From contig NZ_CP124543.1 in assembly GCF_029953635.1 (NCBI RefSeq), positions 3,203,455 to 3,267,454 of the forward strand: DNA of 64,000 nucleotides, in the 5' to 3' direction. A model generated the notes under the pieces. That model was not told where the DNA came from, ran no database searches, and worked only from the letters and a program-made list of their open reading frames with translations. Position numbers and translations under genes: made by a program. Below, in pieces: positions 28,953 through 38,944 of this stretch (the stretch's first letter is position 1; each line of letters begins with the position of its first letter). This DNA comes from Halotia branconii CENA392. GTDB taxonomy: Bacteria; Cyanobacteriota; Cyanobacteriia; Cyanobacteriales; Nostocaceae.

Positions 28953-30407
28953 TTATGCTTTGACAAATTCAGTTAAGAACCTAAACGCCTTGAGAATATA
29001 ACTAACGCAATCTCTAGGAGATGTATTATAAAATGATCGCCATGCATTGCCTTTATCTTCGTCGTAGCGATCGCCTCTTTCGGGATGTCCATCTAGCCAC
29101 GCTAAACGTACTGCGTGACCGATCAACACATCCAAAACGATATATTCTTCTATTTGCAAGCTGGGGTTATTAGCGGCGATCGCGGCTAATTCTATTAAGG
29201 CTTCAATATTAACTTGACGGTACTCTGGGGCTTCAATTTTGTTCAATAAATGCTCGACTAGTAAAGCAAAATTCCTTTCTCCGGCTGTCATTTCCGATAG
29301 CATCACCTCGCTATCTAAACGATTGCGGCGCTCTAACTTATCGCCTATTACTACTCCCTTACAATGCTTCATTAATAGCCAAACTTGCTGAAAAAAGTTC
29401 TTTGGCACACGGTTAAGCGCTCCCTCGGCTTGGCGGAATCTGCGCCAACCTCCTGCGGGAACTTCTGTTTCTTCTTCTATCGTGGGTTGCACTACCCAAG
29501 CAATGTCACTTTCTTTTTGCTTAACGTGGAGTGATTCTTGTTTGCGTAACAAATTACTCATACCTGTATAACCAGTTAACACCTGATGCAAGCGCATTTT
29601 TACTTCAAATGGCGGAAGTTCCATCAAGCGTTCGTAAGCTTCATCTTGGGTAACATGTAATTCTTGTGCGAGTTCGCTTGTAATCAGCAAAATCAAATAA
29701 CCGACTCTTAGCGTCAACAATCCTTGAAACAGTTCTGGTTCTGATCTGACGAGGATACCCAGATAAATGAGAATTTCTTGTGTGAGGACGCGATCGCGGA
29801 TATCTTCACGACAAAAATTATTAATTTTCTCAGTAATTTCACTATAAGACATCGGTACAGCAATGACTGATGCTTCACTGTAAGCTCTACCTACTGCAAT
29901 TTGCTTACCTCTTACCAAAATACTCGTTACAGTATCCGACAAGCCAATATCAACCATTTGTCGCAACCCCGCAGCCCGACGTACAATTGCCCACATGCCT
30001 AAATCTCCTGCTTTGGTATATACTTCATCGAGTAAATCGGCTGTGCTGACACGAGATAACGGCCCGCCAAATCCTGTATCAAAATCTAATCCCTGCAAAC
30101 GAGTCAAAGTCTGCAATAATTCAATTTGCTCGTAAAGATTTTCCGATGAGCGCAAAGAAGAAAGCAACAACTCCAAATTAGTTTCGCACTCCATCTGAAA
30201 TTCTTGGGTATGCCTTAAGCGCCAGCTTTTGCCAGGGTGGTAAGCCAGATAATAACAATGGGGTGCAGCATCTTTGACAGGAGGCTGGAAAAAATTATCA
30301 TCTTGGAGAAAATCAATCCGTTGGGTTTTGGCTGTAAGCATTAATTGATTGAGCCGCCCTAATTTCACCTGCACACCGTTACAAATGCCATTTTTCAGTT
30401 CCTGCAT
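28953..30407 (-). pseudogene. GH15/phosphorylase-kinase-like protein, C-terminal part (frameshifted)
   Basis: A 484-residue frame that continues the upstream gene in a different phase. Its start MQELKNGICNGVQVKLGRLN is the middle of the roughly 1,070-residue cyanobacterial glycoside hydrolase 15/phosphorylase kinase alpha-beta-like protein, not a natural N-terminus. The remainder is alpha-helical, containing LRSSENLYEQIELLQTL and GWRRFRQAEGALNRVPKNFF, and ends ILKAFRFLTEFVKA. The two frames overlap by 29 bases. A one-base insertion or loss near 30405-30425 would rejoin them. It is listed as broken, but translational coupling or a programmed frameshift cannot be excluded. Confidence 0.75.
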
Positions 30408-32157
30408 TAGTTCTAACTAATGCTTCAGAACCAATTTCTAAAATGGTGTGCGTCAACATTAAAGTTAAGGTGGGACGACCTAATTCACTCCAATAATTTT
30501 GAATGTAAGCAAGTTCACTTCTAATTTGATCTAGCAGAAAATGGTAATCAAGAGTTAAATAAAACTGTTGAGAATCTAGAAACGACGGTAAAAAGACAAT
30601 TGTTTCGCCATGAATACGAAAAAATCTCGATGTTGTTAAACTCCGTAGTCGTCGGATTGGCCGTCCAGTTAAACCAAATTTGTCGTTACGCCCAATTTGA
30701 GTATAAATAACTGAAAGTTCCCCAGCTTTTCTCACTTGAATTGGTTCTACTTGCTTTGGTGTTTGAGTTTCAATGCCGTGGACTTCTAATTTTGCTTGTA
30801 AATCTTCATCTTCTGCTAATAAGGCAATTTGTACCATAGACTTGCGATTTTTGCCTATACATAAGTGTCTGCCTAAAGGGTCAATATCTCCGACTGCAAG
30901 TAATTCTTCACTGAGCATTTGACCGAGAAAATATAAACTCTGCGCCCAAACTAAAGGTACATTTTCGTTAGGTAAACGAAGTTGACTTTGGGGTGCTAGC
31001 TTTTCTGCGTCTATATTTTCTGCTGGCACATAATAAAGCTCTGGCAATAAATGTAAACCATCACGTTCTATAAGTAATGATTCTAAAAGTTGTTGATATT
31101 TTTGCACTTGCTGGCGATCGCCACAAAACAATCCATCAAGAACTAAATAAGTAAAAAATAAAGGCCACTCACATTCAATATGTTCAAACTGCTTAAGTTC
31201 CCACGGTTCATAGTGTAAGCGGTGGATGTCTTCTAGAACGGTTTGGTGTCCATCGCGCAAAAAGCGTTTGCAGCCGTATTTGCCTTGGAGTTTATTAATG
31301 ATTTTGTTCAGAGTGCGATCGCGTAACTGCTCATCTTCAACTGCAAAGGCAGGATAACTAATAATACTCAACAAAGCCGCGTCAATTTCTTTAGAACCAG
31401 ATTCTCTCGGTAATAGAGATTCCAAAGTAATCCGCGCACGGGCCACTTCATCTGGCAGTACATGAATTACCGATGCTTGACTACCACGTACACCAAATAA
31501 ATCTAACCCATTGATCGCTTCTAAGGCGGCTTTGGCCATGCCTACAGAACTGGCATTCAATTCAGCGTTGCCGCGATTAATTTTGTTGCCTCGTTCCCAG
31601 ATTCCGTAATCTGGTGTGCGGTATGCTCGTCCAATGTAATAAACCAGATTTTGGACAAAATTTACTTCATCCAGTGTATAAATTATTTGCAGCCCGGAAG
31701 CAGTCATTTCTGCCAGCATCAGTAAAAATATTGATGTGGCATCAAGTTGTAAATGTCCCCATTCATCGTCACCAACTACAATGTCACCAGTAGCAGTATT
31801 GTATTTGGCATGTAATCCATTCAGTGGTGACTGAGCATGTTTAAATTGCTCTACTTTATGAGCTTGTCGCATCATAGCAAACAGCAACCCGCGCATTAGC
31901 TTAGTAACGCTGTGTTCTAGCTCGTAAGTACGTCCTTGATCTTCGTCAACTTTGCGGTATGCCAGTGCTAAACCCCAAACACCCAAGATACTGTAAACGT
32001 TGTCTCGTACCCAAGCATCTGTATAATCACCGTGGGCAGTTATTGCCGTACTTGCAGGTAGCAAACCAGTAATTGGATTCTGACGTGCCAGGATAATTGT
32101 TTTGATTTGCTGGTAGTAATGTTCCAGTCGAGCTTGCAATTGGATGGCTGTTTTCAT
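30379..32157 (-). pseudogene. GH15/phosphorylase-kinase-like protein, N-terminal part (frameshifted)
   Basis: ATG 32157 (MKTAIQLQARLEHYY) gives 592 residues; GTG 32190 is an alternative. The (alpha/alpha)6 barrel of the family is seen in ARQNPITGLLPAST, GDYTDAWVRDNVYSILGVWG (about 42-61), DEWGHLQLDATSIFLLML and WERGNKINRGNAELNASSVG. The natural protein would continue past HTILEIGSEAL into the next frame; here it ends VRTNAGTEKWHL. It may process alpha-glucans or regulate their enzymes; the activity has not been established for this family to my knowledge. It lies on the same strand as the GH57 gene. Confidence 0.75.
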
Positions 32158-32190
32158 AATCTCAATTAAAGGCAGCTTGCGAAATCTCAC

Positions 32191-32509
32191 CCTGTAGCTG
32201 TGAGGTAAATTATCTTAACCTATTCTGTAACTGGTGTTAAGCTCATCCCACCCTTAAAAGGGGATGGAATTTCGTGTCAGTGGTCAGTAGTCAGTGGTCA
32301 GTTGTTTTTGCTACTGACCACACTTCGGCTAGCGGTAGTTGAGTTTCGACTTCGCGGCAGTTGAGCGCAGCCGAAGTACTATTACTGACACTCCTTGAAG
32401 AAGTGGGTAACGCGATCGCATATTGATGAAATTTAACTAATTGAGAATGCTGTCCATAGCACAGCTACAATAAAACAACAGATTTTCTGGTGTAATGCTG
32501 GGAGGCAAA
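32191..32509. other. Promoter region with modular repeats
   Basis: The divergent interval between the GH15-like gene and trmJ contains GTCAGT tandems (about 32276-32302), the TTTCGACTTCGCGGCAGTTG module (32344-32363) and copy 2 of the 50-bp direct repeat (32370-32419). The final 90 bp are AT-rich and should hold the trmJ promoter. No gene is seen. Confidence 0.65.
32370..32419. repeat. 50-bp direct repeat, copy 2
   Basis: This matches 28850-28899 at 44 of 50 positions, in the same orientation, and ends in a HIP1 octamer (GCGATCGC). With copy 1 it brackets the broken GH15-like locus, a 3.5 kb segment that recombination between the copies could delete. Confidence 0.8.
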
Positions 32510-33250
32510 ATGGGATTGGCCGGGTTAAGAATTGTGTTGGTAGAGCCAGCTGGCCCCCTTAACGTTGGAGCGATCGCCAGAGTTATGAAAAATTTCGGTT
32601 TACAGCAATTAGTTTTAGTTAATCCTCAATGCGATCATTTGTCGGCGGAAGCTTTAAGAATGGCAGTTCATGCCAAAGAGATTTTAGAATTTGCGGTGAT
32701 TGTCGCCACATTACCAGAAGCGTTGCAGGGATGTGTCAAGGCGATCGCCACTACTGCTCGTGTACGTGATTGGGAAGCACCTTTAGAAAATCCTCGCACC
32801 GCCCTACCCTGGTTACTAGAAGCACCCATCCAACCCGCAGCGCTGATTTTTGGTAGGGAAGATCGGGGATTGAGCAATGAAGAATTAAATTACGCCCAGC
32901 GGTTTATTCGCATTCCCACAAATGAAAGTTATGCATCTTTGAATTTAGCTACTGCGGTAGCAATTTGCTGTTATGAACTAGCACAATATGCAGATTTACC
33001 GGAAACTCAGACCTCAAAGGAAACTGAATTAGCACCTCTAGAACTTGTAGAATCGTACTACCAACAACTAGAATCACTACTACTCGATATTGGATATTTA
33101 TATCCTCATACGGCAGCCAGCCGCATGGAAAAATTCCGGCAACTTTATAATCGAACTCACCTGCAAACCAAAGAGGTGACGATGCTGTTAGGAATTTTAC
33201 GACAGGTAGAATGGGCGATGAAAACCCATAGAAAAGATGAAAATTTATAA
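32510..33250 (+). CDS. trmJ: tRNA (cytidine/uridine-2'-O)-methyltransferase TrmJ-like SPOUT enzyme
   Basis: A 246-residue SPOUT methyltransferase. The start LRIVLVEPAGPLNVGAIARV binds RNA substrate; the knot is seen as AALIFGREDRGLSNEELNYA (about 110-130) and YASLNLATAVAICCYEL (about 143-160). The C-terminal helical extension (about 180-246) is the TrmJ-type dimerisation region. It probably methylates position 32 of tRNAs. ATG 32510 is preferred over 32495 because GGGAGG sits seven bases before it. Confidence 0.9.
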   Translation: MGLAGLRIVLVEPAGPLNVGAIARVMKNFGLQQLVLVNPQCDHLSAEALRMAVHAKEILEFAVIVATLPEALQGCVKAIATTARVRDWEAPLENPRTALPWLLEAPIQPAALIFGREDRGLSNEELNYAQRFIRIPTNESYASLNLATAVAICCYELAQYADLPETQTSKETELAPLELVESYYQQLESLLLDIGYLYPHTAASRMEKFRQLYNRTHLQTKEVTMLLGILRQVEWAMKTHRKDENL

Positions 33251-33423
33251 TACATCGTTTAACATGTACGCAATTATCCCCCCAAAATAGTTAATATGGC
33301 TTAAACTGAACACGAAAATGCTACCAAGTAGCAAAAGGTGATTTCCGCATCAAGCTACTTCAGCAGTGGGTTTTGGGTCGGGAGTCTGCAAGGAAAAATT
33401 CGAGTGGGTCACAAGGAGTAAAA

Positions 33424-34896
33424 GTGTCAGAGTCAAGTGACAAACTAAGAACTTTCTCGCGGGGTCAACCCGTAAACCGCCGCCAGCGATCGCGTAAAGT
33501 TCAAAAAGTAGAACCAAAAAAAGTCAAAGTTCCTAATCAGCAACATGTTCCTGTAGAAGCAGCATTAGTACGTGTAAACAATCATGCAAGTTCCCCTGGT
33601 GTTGCTGCTGGAACACAAAGATCAAGATCTAGGGTAGTTATGCCTACGGTCGTGAAACCAACTCCTCACGTCAAGGGTAAGGTTCCACCATTCAACCCCA
33701 ACACTATGAATTTGAAGACAGTACGGGTACAGAAAAAACCTGTACAAAAAATAGGCAGACGAGTGTCACGCAAGACGCGGTTAAAGCCAATGGCCAGAAC
33801 CCTATTGTATCTATTGCGGTTATTGATTGTGGGAGTTGGCATGGGTGCGATCGTCGGCACAGTGTTGTCAATTTTAGATCCAGCTACTCGCATAGCCCCA
33901 ACCTCTTCAGCGCAATCTAGTACTAATATTGGACAAACTCAGTCACAATCTACTCCAGATGCTCCAACTGCGACTGCAAGTTTATATTTATCTCAAGAAA
34001 TTTTACCTTTAAAAAATGCCGTGCAGAGTTTGGCGGCAACAAATTCAACTCTCACACCTGGAGTTTTCTTAGTTGATTTAGATACTGGTGGATATGTTGA
34101 TTTGAATGGCAGTGCCAGTTTTCCTGCTGCTAGCACGATTAAAGTACCAATTTTGGTTGCCTTTTTTCAAGATGTAGATACCGGAAAAATTCGCCTGGAT
34201 GAAATGCTCACCATGCAAAAAGATATGGTGGCTGGCGGTTCGGGAAATCTGCAATACCAACCGATTGGCACTCAGTATAATGCTTTAGAAGTCGCCACAA
34301 AAATGATTACCATCAGCGACAACACAGCAACCAATATGCTAATTGCCCGACTAGGAGGTATAGAGATGCTGAATCAGCGTTTTCGCAGTTGGGGATTGAC
34401 AACCACAATGGTTCGCAATCAACTTCCGGATTTGCAAGGGACAAACACTACTAGCCCCAAAGAGTTGGCAAATTTGATGGCTATAGTTAATCAAGGAAAT
34501 TTTGTGAGTATGCGATCGCGTGATTTAATGCTTGATATCATGCGTCGTACAGAAAGAGATAATCTCCTACCAGCTGGTTTGGAAGCAGGTGCAAGAACTT
34601 ATCACAAAACAGGCGATATTGGCACAATGTTGGCAGATGCAGGTTTAATTGATACTCCCACTGGCAAACGCTACATAGCTGCTGTGATGGTCAAACGCCC
34701 CACTAATGATCCCCGTGCCGAAAAATTAATTAGCTCTATCTCTCGTGCAGCTTATCAACAGTTCAGCCAAAATGCTGCACCAAGCAATACTACAAATACA
34801 GCCCCCATAATTGGTTATCCATCTCCGATGATCACTCCTACTGTAGGAAATCCTACGCAGATGAATAGTTCTCCACAATATTATCCTCCCAGATAA
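33424..34896 (+). CDS. Membrane-anchored class A beta-lactamase-like serine hydrolase
   Basis: From GTG 33424 (AAGGAG seven bases upstream) the protein has 490 residues. A long basic Arg/Lys/Pro-rich cytoplasmic stretch (1-125) is followed by one transmembrane helix (about 127-150, LLYLLRLLIVGVGMGAIVG) and a Ser/Thr-rich linker. The periplasmic hydrolase domain carries S237-x-x-K240 (ASTIKVPI), S298-D-N300 and K395-T-G. All class A catalytic elements are present except that no clear E-x-x-x-N omega loop is visible (the region reads LPDLQGTNTTSPKEL). It more likely acts on cell-wall peptides than on antibiotics. A longer TTG start (33373) looks less likely. Confidence 0.88.
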   Translation: MSESSDKLRTFSRGQPVNRRQRSRKVQKVEPKKVKVPNQQHVPVEAALVRVNNHASSPGVAAGTQRSRSRVVMPTVVKPTPHVKGKVPPFNPNTMNLKTVRVQKKPVQKIGRRVSRKTRLKPMARTLLYLLRLLIVGVGMGAIVGTVLSILDPATRIAPTSSAQSSTNIGQTQSQSTPDAPTATASLYLSQEILPLKNAVQSLAATNSTLTPGVFLVDLDTGGYVDLNGSASFPAASTIKVPILVAFFQDVDTGKIRLDEMLTMQKDMVAGGSGNLQYQPIGTQYNALEVATKMITISDNTATNMLIARLGGIEMLNQRFRSWGLTTTMVRNQLPDLQGTNTTSPKELANLMAIVNQGNFVSMRSRDLMLDIMRRTERDNLLPAGLEAGARTYHKTGDIGTMLADAGLIDTPTGKRYIAAVMVKRPTNDPRAEKLISSISRAAYQQFSQNAAPSNTTNTAPIIGYPSPMITPTVGNPTQMNSSPQYYPPR

Positions 34897-34914
34897 AGTT
34901 TGCATTCTACGCTT

Positions 34915-35280
34915 ATGGAATCTACCACTCCCTCAATTCAATTTTTTGCAGGTATTTTTGAAGAACTCAGTAATGTCAGTTTGCGACGTGAAGTCCGTAC
35001 TGGCAAACGCATCGTTTTAATGATTTTCAATCAATTACAAGCTTTAGAAAGATTCAATAGCTTTACTAAACCATCTTTAAATTCTTTGCTATTAACCGAC
35101 GAAGAAGGTGAAATTAGCGTTACTCCTTCTTCTACTCGATTCATTTTTGGAGGTGATGAAGGTGATGAACTACAGCGGGTAGAGTGCAAATTTGAAGTTG
35201 AGCAAGATGAACACATGGAAAGATTCATGCGATTTATGCATCGTTATTCTGAAGCTAATGGGATGGAATATAAAGCGTAA
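34915..35280 (+). CDS. psb28-2: Photosystem II assembly protein Psb28-2
   Basis: A 121-residue Psb28 family protein. PSIQFFAGIFEELSNVSLRR (about 6-25) and the later EGEISVTPSSTRFIFGGDEG are characteristic; the FEELSNVSLRR variant marks the Psb28-2 paralogue rather than Psb28-1. Psb28 proteins bind the cytoplasmic side of PSII assembly intermediates near CP47 and protect them during assembly or repair. Start ATG 34915 is taken; TTG 34900 is an alternative. It lies 18 bp after the hydrolase gene and could be co-transcribed. Confidence 0.85.
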   Translation: MESTTPSIQFFAGIFEELSNVSLRREVRTGKRIVLMIFNQLQALERFNSFTKPSLNSLLLTDEEGEISVTPSSTRFIFGGDEGDELQRVECKFEVEQDEHMERFMRFMHRYSEANGMEYKA

Positions 35281-35322
35281 TTCGTAATTCGTAATGGCTA
35301 ACTGGCATTTATCGCTATATTT

Positions 35323-36450
35323 TTACAGTCGCCCATTTTTTTGATATCGCATTCCTGGTAATTGCGAGACTAAACCCATAAGTTCCAATTGTAATAAAGC
35401 ACTAGAAACAGAACCAGCCGCCATACCTGTTTGTTGGACAACAAAATCAAAAGATAAAGCATCACAGGCGATCGCATTCATTACTTGTTGTAGTTCTGGT
35501 GATAAACTGGGCAAAGTTAATTGTTCTTGTATAGGCGAAGCATCCATAATATCAAGCTGTGGTACTGCTCCCAACATTGTTAACAGTTCATCTAAATCTT
35601 TGAGAATGAAAGAAGCGCCTTGAGAGAGTAACTTTAAACACCCTTGAGATGGGCGATCGTCGATTCTACCTGGTAAGGCATAGACATCTCTGCCAAATTC
35701 ATTTGCATAGGTGGCTGTAATTAAAGCGCCAGACTTTAACGGTGCTTCTATCACCAAAATAGCGCGGCTTAACCCAGCAATAATCCGATTGCGGCGAGGA
35801 AAGTGAGTCCGCTCTGGTGGAGTTTTGCTGGGATATTCACTCAAAACTAACCCAGCACTCAAAATCTGCTTGTATAAATCCCGATTTTTATGGGGATAGA
35901 TCACATCTACACCCGTCCCTAAGACTGCGATCGTTCGTCCGCCAGCTTTGATTGCAGCAAAGTGGCTTTCTGTATCAATTCCCTCTGCCATCCCCGAAAC
36001 AACTGTAAAGCCATTTTTAGCTAAAGCTGTGCTAATTTGGCGAGTCCAACGGATACCGTACTCTGAGGGTTGACGGGTTCCTACAATCCCAACTAGCGGT
36101 TTTTGTCCGAGGTTTTCTTGGAGATCAACTTCACCACGATAGTACAAAATTGGCGCAGGACTGGGAGTTTCTAACAATAAGCGGGGATAATCTGCATCTG
36201 CTGGTGTCCAGAAATCGGGGTTTTCTTGCTGGTGCTGCGTGAGTAGTTGTGCTGGATGAAGACGCGATCGCTGTTGTACTACTTTTTCTAATGTTTGAAA
36301 CCCAAAACCCTCGACTTCTGCTAACTGAGCTTTGTTTGCCTGCCAAGCTGTTGCTAATGTGCCAAAGTGCTGTTGCAATCGTCGTAGTAATACCGGCCCA
36401 ATTCCAGAAATTTTTGACCAAGCTAGCCAATACGCGCGTTCTTCTACCAC
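35323..36450 (-). CDS. dprA: DNA processing protein DprA
   Basis: A 375-residue protein. The N-terminal SAM/HhH region (about 5-60, ISGIGPVLLRRLQQHFG) precedes the Rossmann fold with VGIVGTRQPSEYG, VVSGMAEGIDTESHFAAIKA and GGRTIAVLGTGVDVIYPHKN, then the conserved FPRRNRIIAGLSRAILVIEA and GALITATYANEFGRDVYALP, and a C-terminal winged helix (DML1-like, about 315-370). DprA loads RecA on incoming single-stranded DNA during transformation. comEC, pilM-Q and recA are in the same window. Length is normal. Confidence 0.95.
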   Translation of the reverse strand: MVEERAYWLAWSKISGIGPVLLRRLQQHFGTLATAWQANKAQLAEVEGFGFQTLEKVVQQRSRLHPAQLLTQHQQENPDFWTPADADYPRLLLETPSPAPILYYRGEVDLQENLGQKPLVGIVGTRQPSEYGIRWTRQISTALAKNGFTVVSGMAEGIDTESHFAAIKAGGRTIAVLGTGVDVIYPHKNRDLYKQILSAGLVLSEYPSKTPPERTHFPRRNRIIAGLSRAILVIEAPLKSGALITATYANEFGRDVYALPGRIDDRPSQGCLKLLSQGASFILKDLDELLTMLGAVPQLDIMDASPIQEQLTLPSLSPELQQVMNAIACDALSFDFVVQQTGMAAGSVSSALLQLELMGLVSQLPGMRYQKNGRL

Positions 36451-36559
36451 TTTTGCATCCTCACACCCACTGATTTGAGTATTCCCAAATCAAGAAGATT
36501 TGTTAGAAGAAGGCGAAAAAGCATTTATAAATTGATAATTGATAACTGTTAAACCCACA

Positions 36560-37252
36560 TCAGCGATACTCAGCAAGTTTTTCTACAAAGGCTTGATGCT
36601 CAGGTGAAGTCAAACCCATTTGCAGAGTATTCAATACATCAAGCATTCTGCCTTCTAACAAAGCCGTCACCGCTAGCCACAGTCCTGGAAAGGTGCTACT
36701 GCGAATTATGCCTGACCCATCCGCCTCGATCAAAACAAATTCCTCAGACTGCAACCGAAACCAACTGAACTGATTTTCAAAGGTTTGCCACACCAGATAC
36801 TCCTGCACCCCATTACGACGATAAGCATTTTTTTTATCGCCCAGATCAATGGCAGCGCTACTAGTAGCAATTTCGGCAATCAGTTCCGGTGTTCCCTCAA
36901 TGTAGCCGTCTTCACTCAAGGTAGAAGTGCCACCAGTTTTAATCCGCAGCAGAGCATCTGGTTGAAGTTCATTGTCTAAATCTAACCGTGTGGTTGTATT
37001 GTCAGCTGCGCTCACGCCAGGAGTTGCTGTCCGATACACCCCCAACCAGGTTACTAAATCAGCATGGGGAACACCATGAAAGGCTCTGACGGGGGATGCC
37101 ACGTAAACCACTCCTTCAATGAGTTCGGCTTTGAATTTTTCTGGAGTTGCCTGATAACGGCGCTCAAACTCAGCACGAGTGAGGCGATCGCCACTGGCTA
37201 AAGCCGGAACGGGTACAGAACGAGGAGGTTGAGGCAAAACCATAGGCATCAT
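36560..37252 (-). CDS. Uma2 family (DUF820) protein
   Basis: A 230-residue Uma2 protein with KAELIEGVVYVASPVRAFHG, the metal-site region LDNELQPDALLRIK, TPELIAEIATSSAAIDLGDK and VQEYLVW. The E-I-A-T-S variant in place of EVLSP identifies a divergent subgroup. The first 25 residues are Pro-rich. It is convergent with nothing and lies about 100 bp upstream of dprA on the same strand. Function unknown. Confidence 0.88.
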   Translation of the reverse strand: MMPMVLPQPPRSVPVPALASGDRLTRAEFERRYQATPEKFKAELIEGVVYVASPVRAFHGVPHADLVTWLGVYRTATPGVSAADNTTTRLDLDNELQPDALLRIKTGGTSTLSEDGYIEGTPELIAEIATSSAAIDLGDKKNAYRRNGVQEYLVWQTFENQFSWFRLQSEEFVLIEADGSGIIRSSTFPGLWLAVTALLEGRMLDVLNTLQMGLTSPEHQAFVEKLAEYR

Positions 37253-37430
37253 TTCAAGATGAGATTGATAAGCTGTCCTAGCGCAAAACTCGACGTTTAG
37301 AAGTCGGCTAGACGCTGACTTCTGTAATTTTTCCCCATGTTAGCAACATCCCAGCTAACAATCCAAATGTTTTCTAGCCAAACACTCACCGAAGGTGGTG
37401 CGATGAGCTGAAGAAGGTTGTTGATCAAAT

Positions 37431-38120
37431 TTAGACTTTTGCAGTAAAAAATAGAGCATAAATATAAGCGATAGTTTCAGAGATGATTACTCGTACCCCT
37501 TCGCTAGAGCTCCACCATTTATTTGCATCATAATTTGGTGGTGCAGCAGCAATTATACCTACCTTAATTTGAGGAGCAAATATATTTTTATATATTATCC
37601 AGCTTCTACGAGCATGAGCATCAGATGTAAATATATTGATTGATTCTATTGATAAATTTGCATTTAATATCCATTGACGCAATGTCACAGCCGATGCATG
37701 AGTCCGATCTTTGATTACTTGCGGAGTCACAACAGTTACGATCTTTTCTTTTGGCACTCCTAGTTTCTGAAAGGTGGCTGCGGCAATTTCAGCAAAATTT
37801 TTATATTCAGCTAAATAAAAACCTTGATCTACTGGACTGCCTATAGTAATTAATTGCCGATAAGTATTATTTTTAAATTCAATAGCTGCCTGTTCTAGAG
37901 CATAGTCTGAGATCCATCCATCCACAACTAATATATCTGCTGTTTTGATGGGGGAAGTTACAGCTAGGAATGGGTATAAATGAGCAAAGATGAAAACAAT
38001 TGAAGAAATGGAGGCTGCAAGAAATGTTATCCATCCTTGAGCCGTTAACATCCATATTTCTTGACGCTTGATTAGCCGAAGTTTTGCAAGTTTTTTAACT
38101 GGGAAATTTTTTCTTTGCAT
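37431..38120 (-). CDS. ElyC/SanA/YdcF family (DUF218) membrane-anchored protein
   Basis: A 229-residue protein with an N-terminal transmembrane helix (about 30-52, GWITFLAASISSIVFIFAHLY) and an extracytoplasmic DUF218 Rossmann-like domain: ADILVVDGWISDYALEQAA, QLITIGSPVD, VPKEKIVTVVTPQVIKDRTH and NIFTSDAHARRSWIIYKNIF. Relatives in E. coli affect envelope biogenesis. The start codon overlaps by one base the stop of the DUF2301 gene before it (TAATG-type coupling), so the two are co-translated. Confidence 0.8.
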   Translation of the reverse strand: MQRKNFPVKKLAKLRLIKRQEIWMLTAQGWITFLAASISSIVFIFAHLYPFLAVTSPIKTADILVVDGWISDYALEQAAIEFKNNTYRQLITIGSPVDQGFYLAEYKNFAEIAAATFQKLGVPKEKIVTVVTPQVIKDRTHASAVTLRQWILNANLSIESINIFTSDAHARRSWIIYKNIFAPQIKVGIIAAAPPNYDANKWWSSSEGVRVIISETIAYIYALFFTAKV

Positions 38121-38767
38121 TAAGCCTTGGCTGAACTTTGTTGTTTTAAATAAGCAAACACAGATTTATCGCCAATATCTGGAGGAATTGCTTGTATAGC
38201 TTTACGCACAGCAAATACCACAAATAAAATTGCCCAAATCCCTAATAAAGTCTGTTCCCCTGCCGTTGGTAAAATTCCGATTAAATGTCCTAATAATAAT
38301 AGTGGAACTGTGAGGGTTAATACTTTAGTTTCTAGACGATTAAAGCAAAAAGCTTCTTTGAAATAAATACCTGTTAAAGCAACAAAAGTAAAACCTACTC
38401 CAAATAAGGTTAGGGGTTGATTGTAAACGGTTATAGCTAAAGGTTCACTGTTAGATAATGCCAGTATTAATGAGGTGATGCTACCGATCGCCCAAAAAAT
38501 TTGCAAAAGTCGGTGCAATGGAGCCATGTAGATGTGAATAGTCCATAAACTCACACCCAGAGCTAAACTAAAGCAAGCATACAAAGGTGTCAAGATAGAT
38601 GCATTATTGTTAAACAACACCAAAGCACTGCCTATCGCAAAACTTAGTGCAGCTATCATTAATCCAACGCGGTAGATAATTACCCCATTGCGATCGCTTT
38701 GATTAATGGTAAACTCCCCAAATTGACCTTGATAAACTTCCGGTGTAGATAGTGTTTGTGTAGTCAT
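38120..38767 (-). CDS. DUF2301 integral membrane protein
   Basis: ATG 38767 (MTTQTLSTPEVYQGQFG) gives 215 residues with about six hydrophobic helices between 28 and 200, including GLMIAALSFAIGSALVLF and LGIWAILFVVFAVRKAI. DUF2301 proteins are found almost only in cyanobacteria and plastids; their function is unknown. A TTG at 38806 would lengthen it, but the extra residues are not typical. It is the first gene of a two-gene operon with the ElyC-like protein. Confidence 0.85.
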   Translation of the reverse strand: MTTQTLSTPEVYQGQFGEFTINQSDRNGVIIYRVGLMIAALSFAIGSALVLFNNNASILTPLYACFSLALGVSLWTIHIYMAPLHRLLQIFWAIGSITSLILALSNSEPLAITVYNQPLTLFGVGFTFVALTGIYFKEAFCFNRLETKVLTLTVPLLLLGHLIGILPTAGEQTLLGIWAILFVVFAVRKAIQAIPPDIGDKSVFAYLKQQSSAKA

Positions 38768-38819
38768 ATCAAAAAATAATACTGTTAATTTTCTTGTAGC
38801 ATTCAACGAGAACTAACTG

Positions 38820-38915
38820 ATACCATTTCACAAAATCATTGATACAAATTATTTTTCTTGCTACCCCTGCCTCTCCTGCTTGCCCAAATGTATCAACTTT
38901 AAAGTAAAACGGTAT
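38820..38915. mobile_element. MITE-like element with internal minisatellite, short copy (96 bp)
   Basis: The ends are imperfect inverted repeats: ATACCATTTCACAAAATCAT on the left, and on the complement of the right end ATACCGTTTTACTTTAAAGT. Subterminal ATTGATACAAATTA and GTATCAACTTTAAAG are conserved. In the middle, on the minus strand, are two 9-bp units, GCAGGAGAG and GCAGGGGTA. The 60819-60977 copy matches in reverse orientation and has nine units. It is inserted between the DUF2301 operon and the SAM hydrolase gene. Confidence 0.75.
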
Positions 38916-38944
38916 GACGGGTTATCTCTAGGCTACATGATTAA

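Noticed and set aside
33373..33423. 17-codon N-terminal extension of the serine hydrolase from TTG
   Set aside because: GTG 33424 has AAGGAG at ideal distance, while the TTG has no ribosome binding site.
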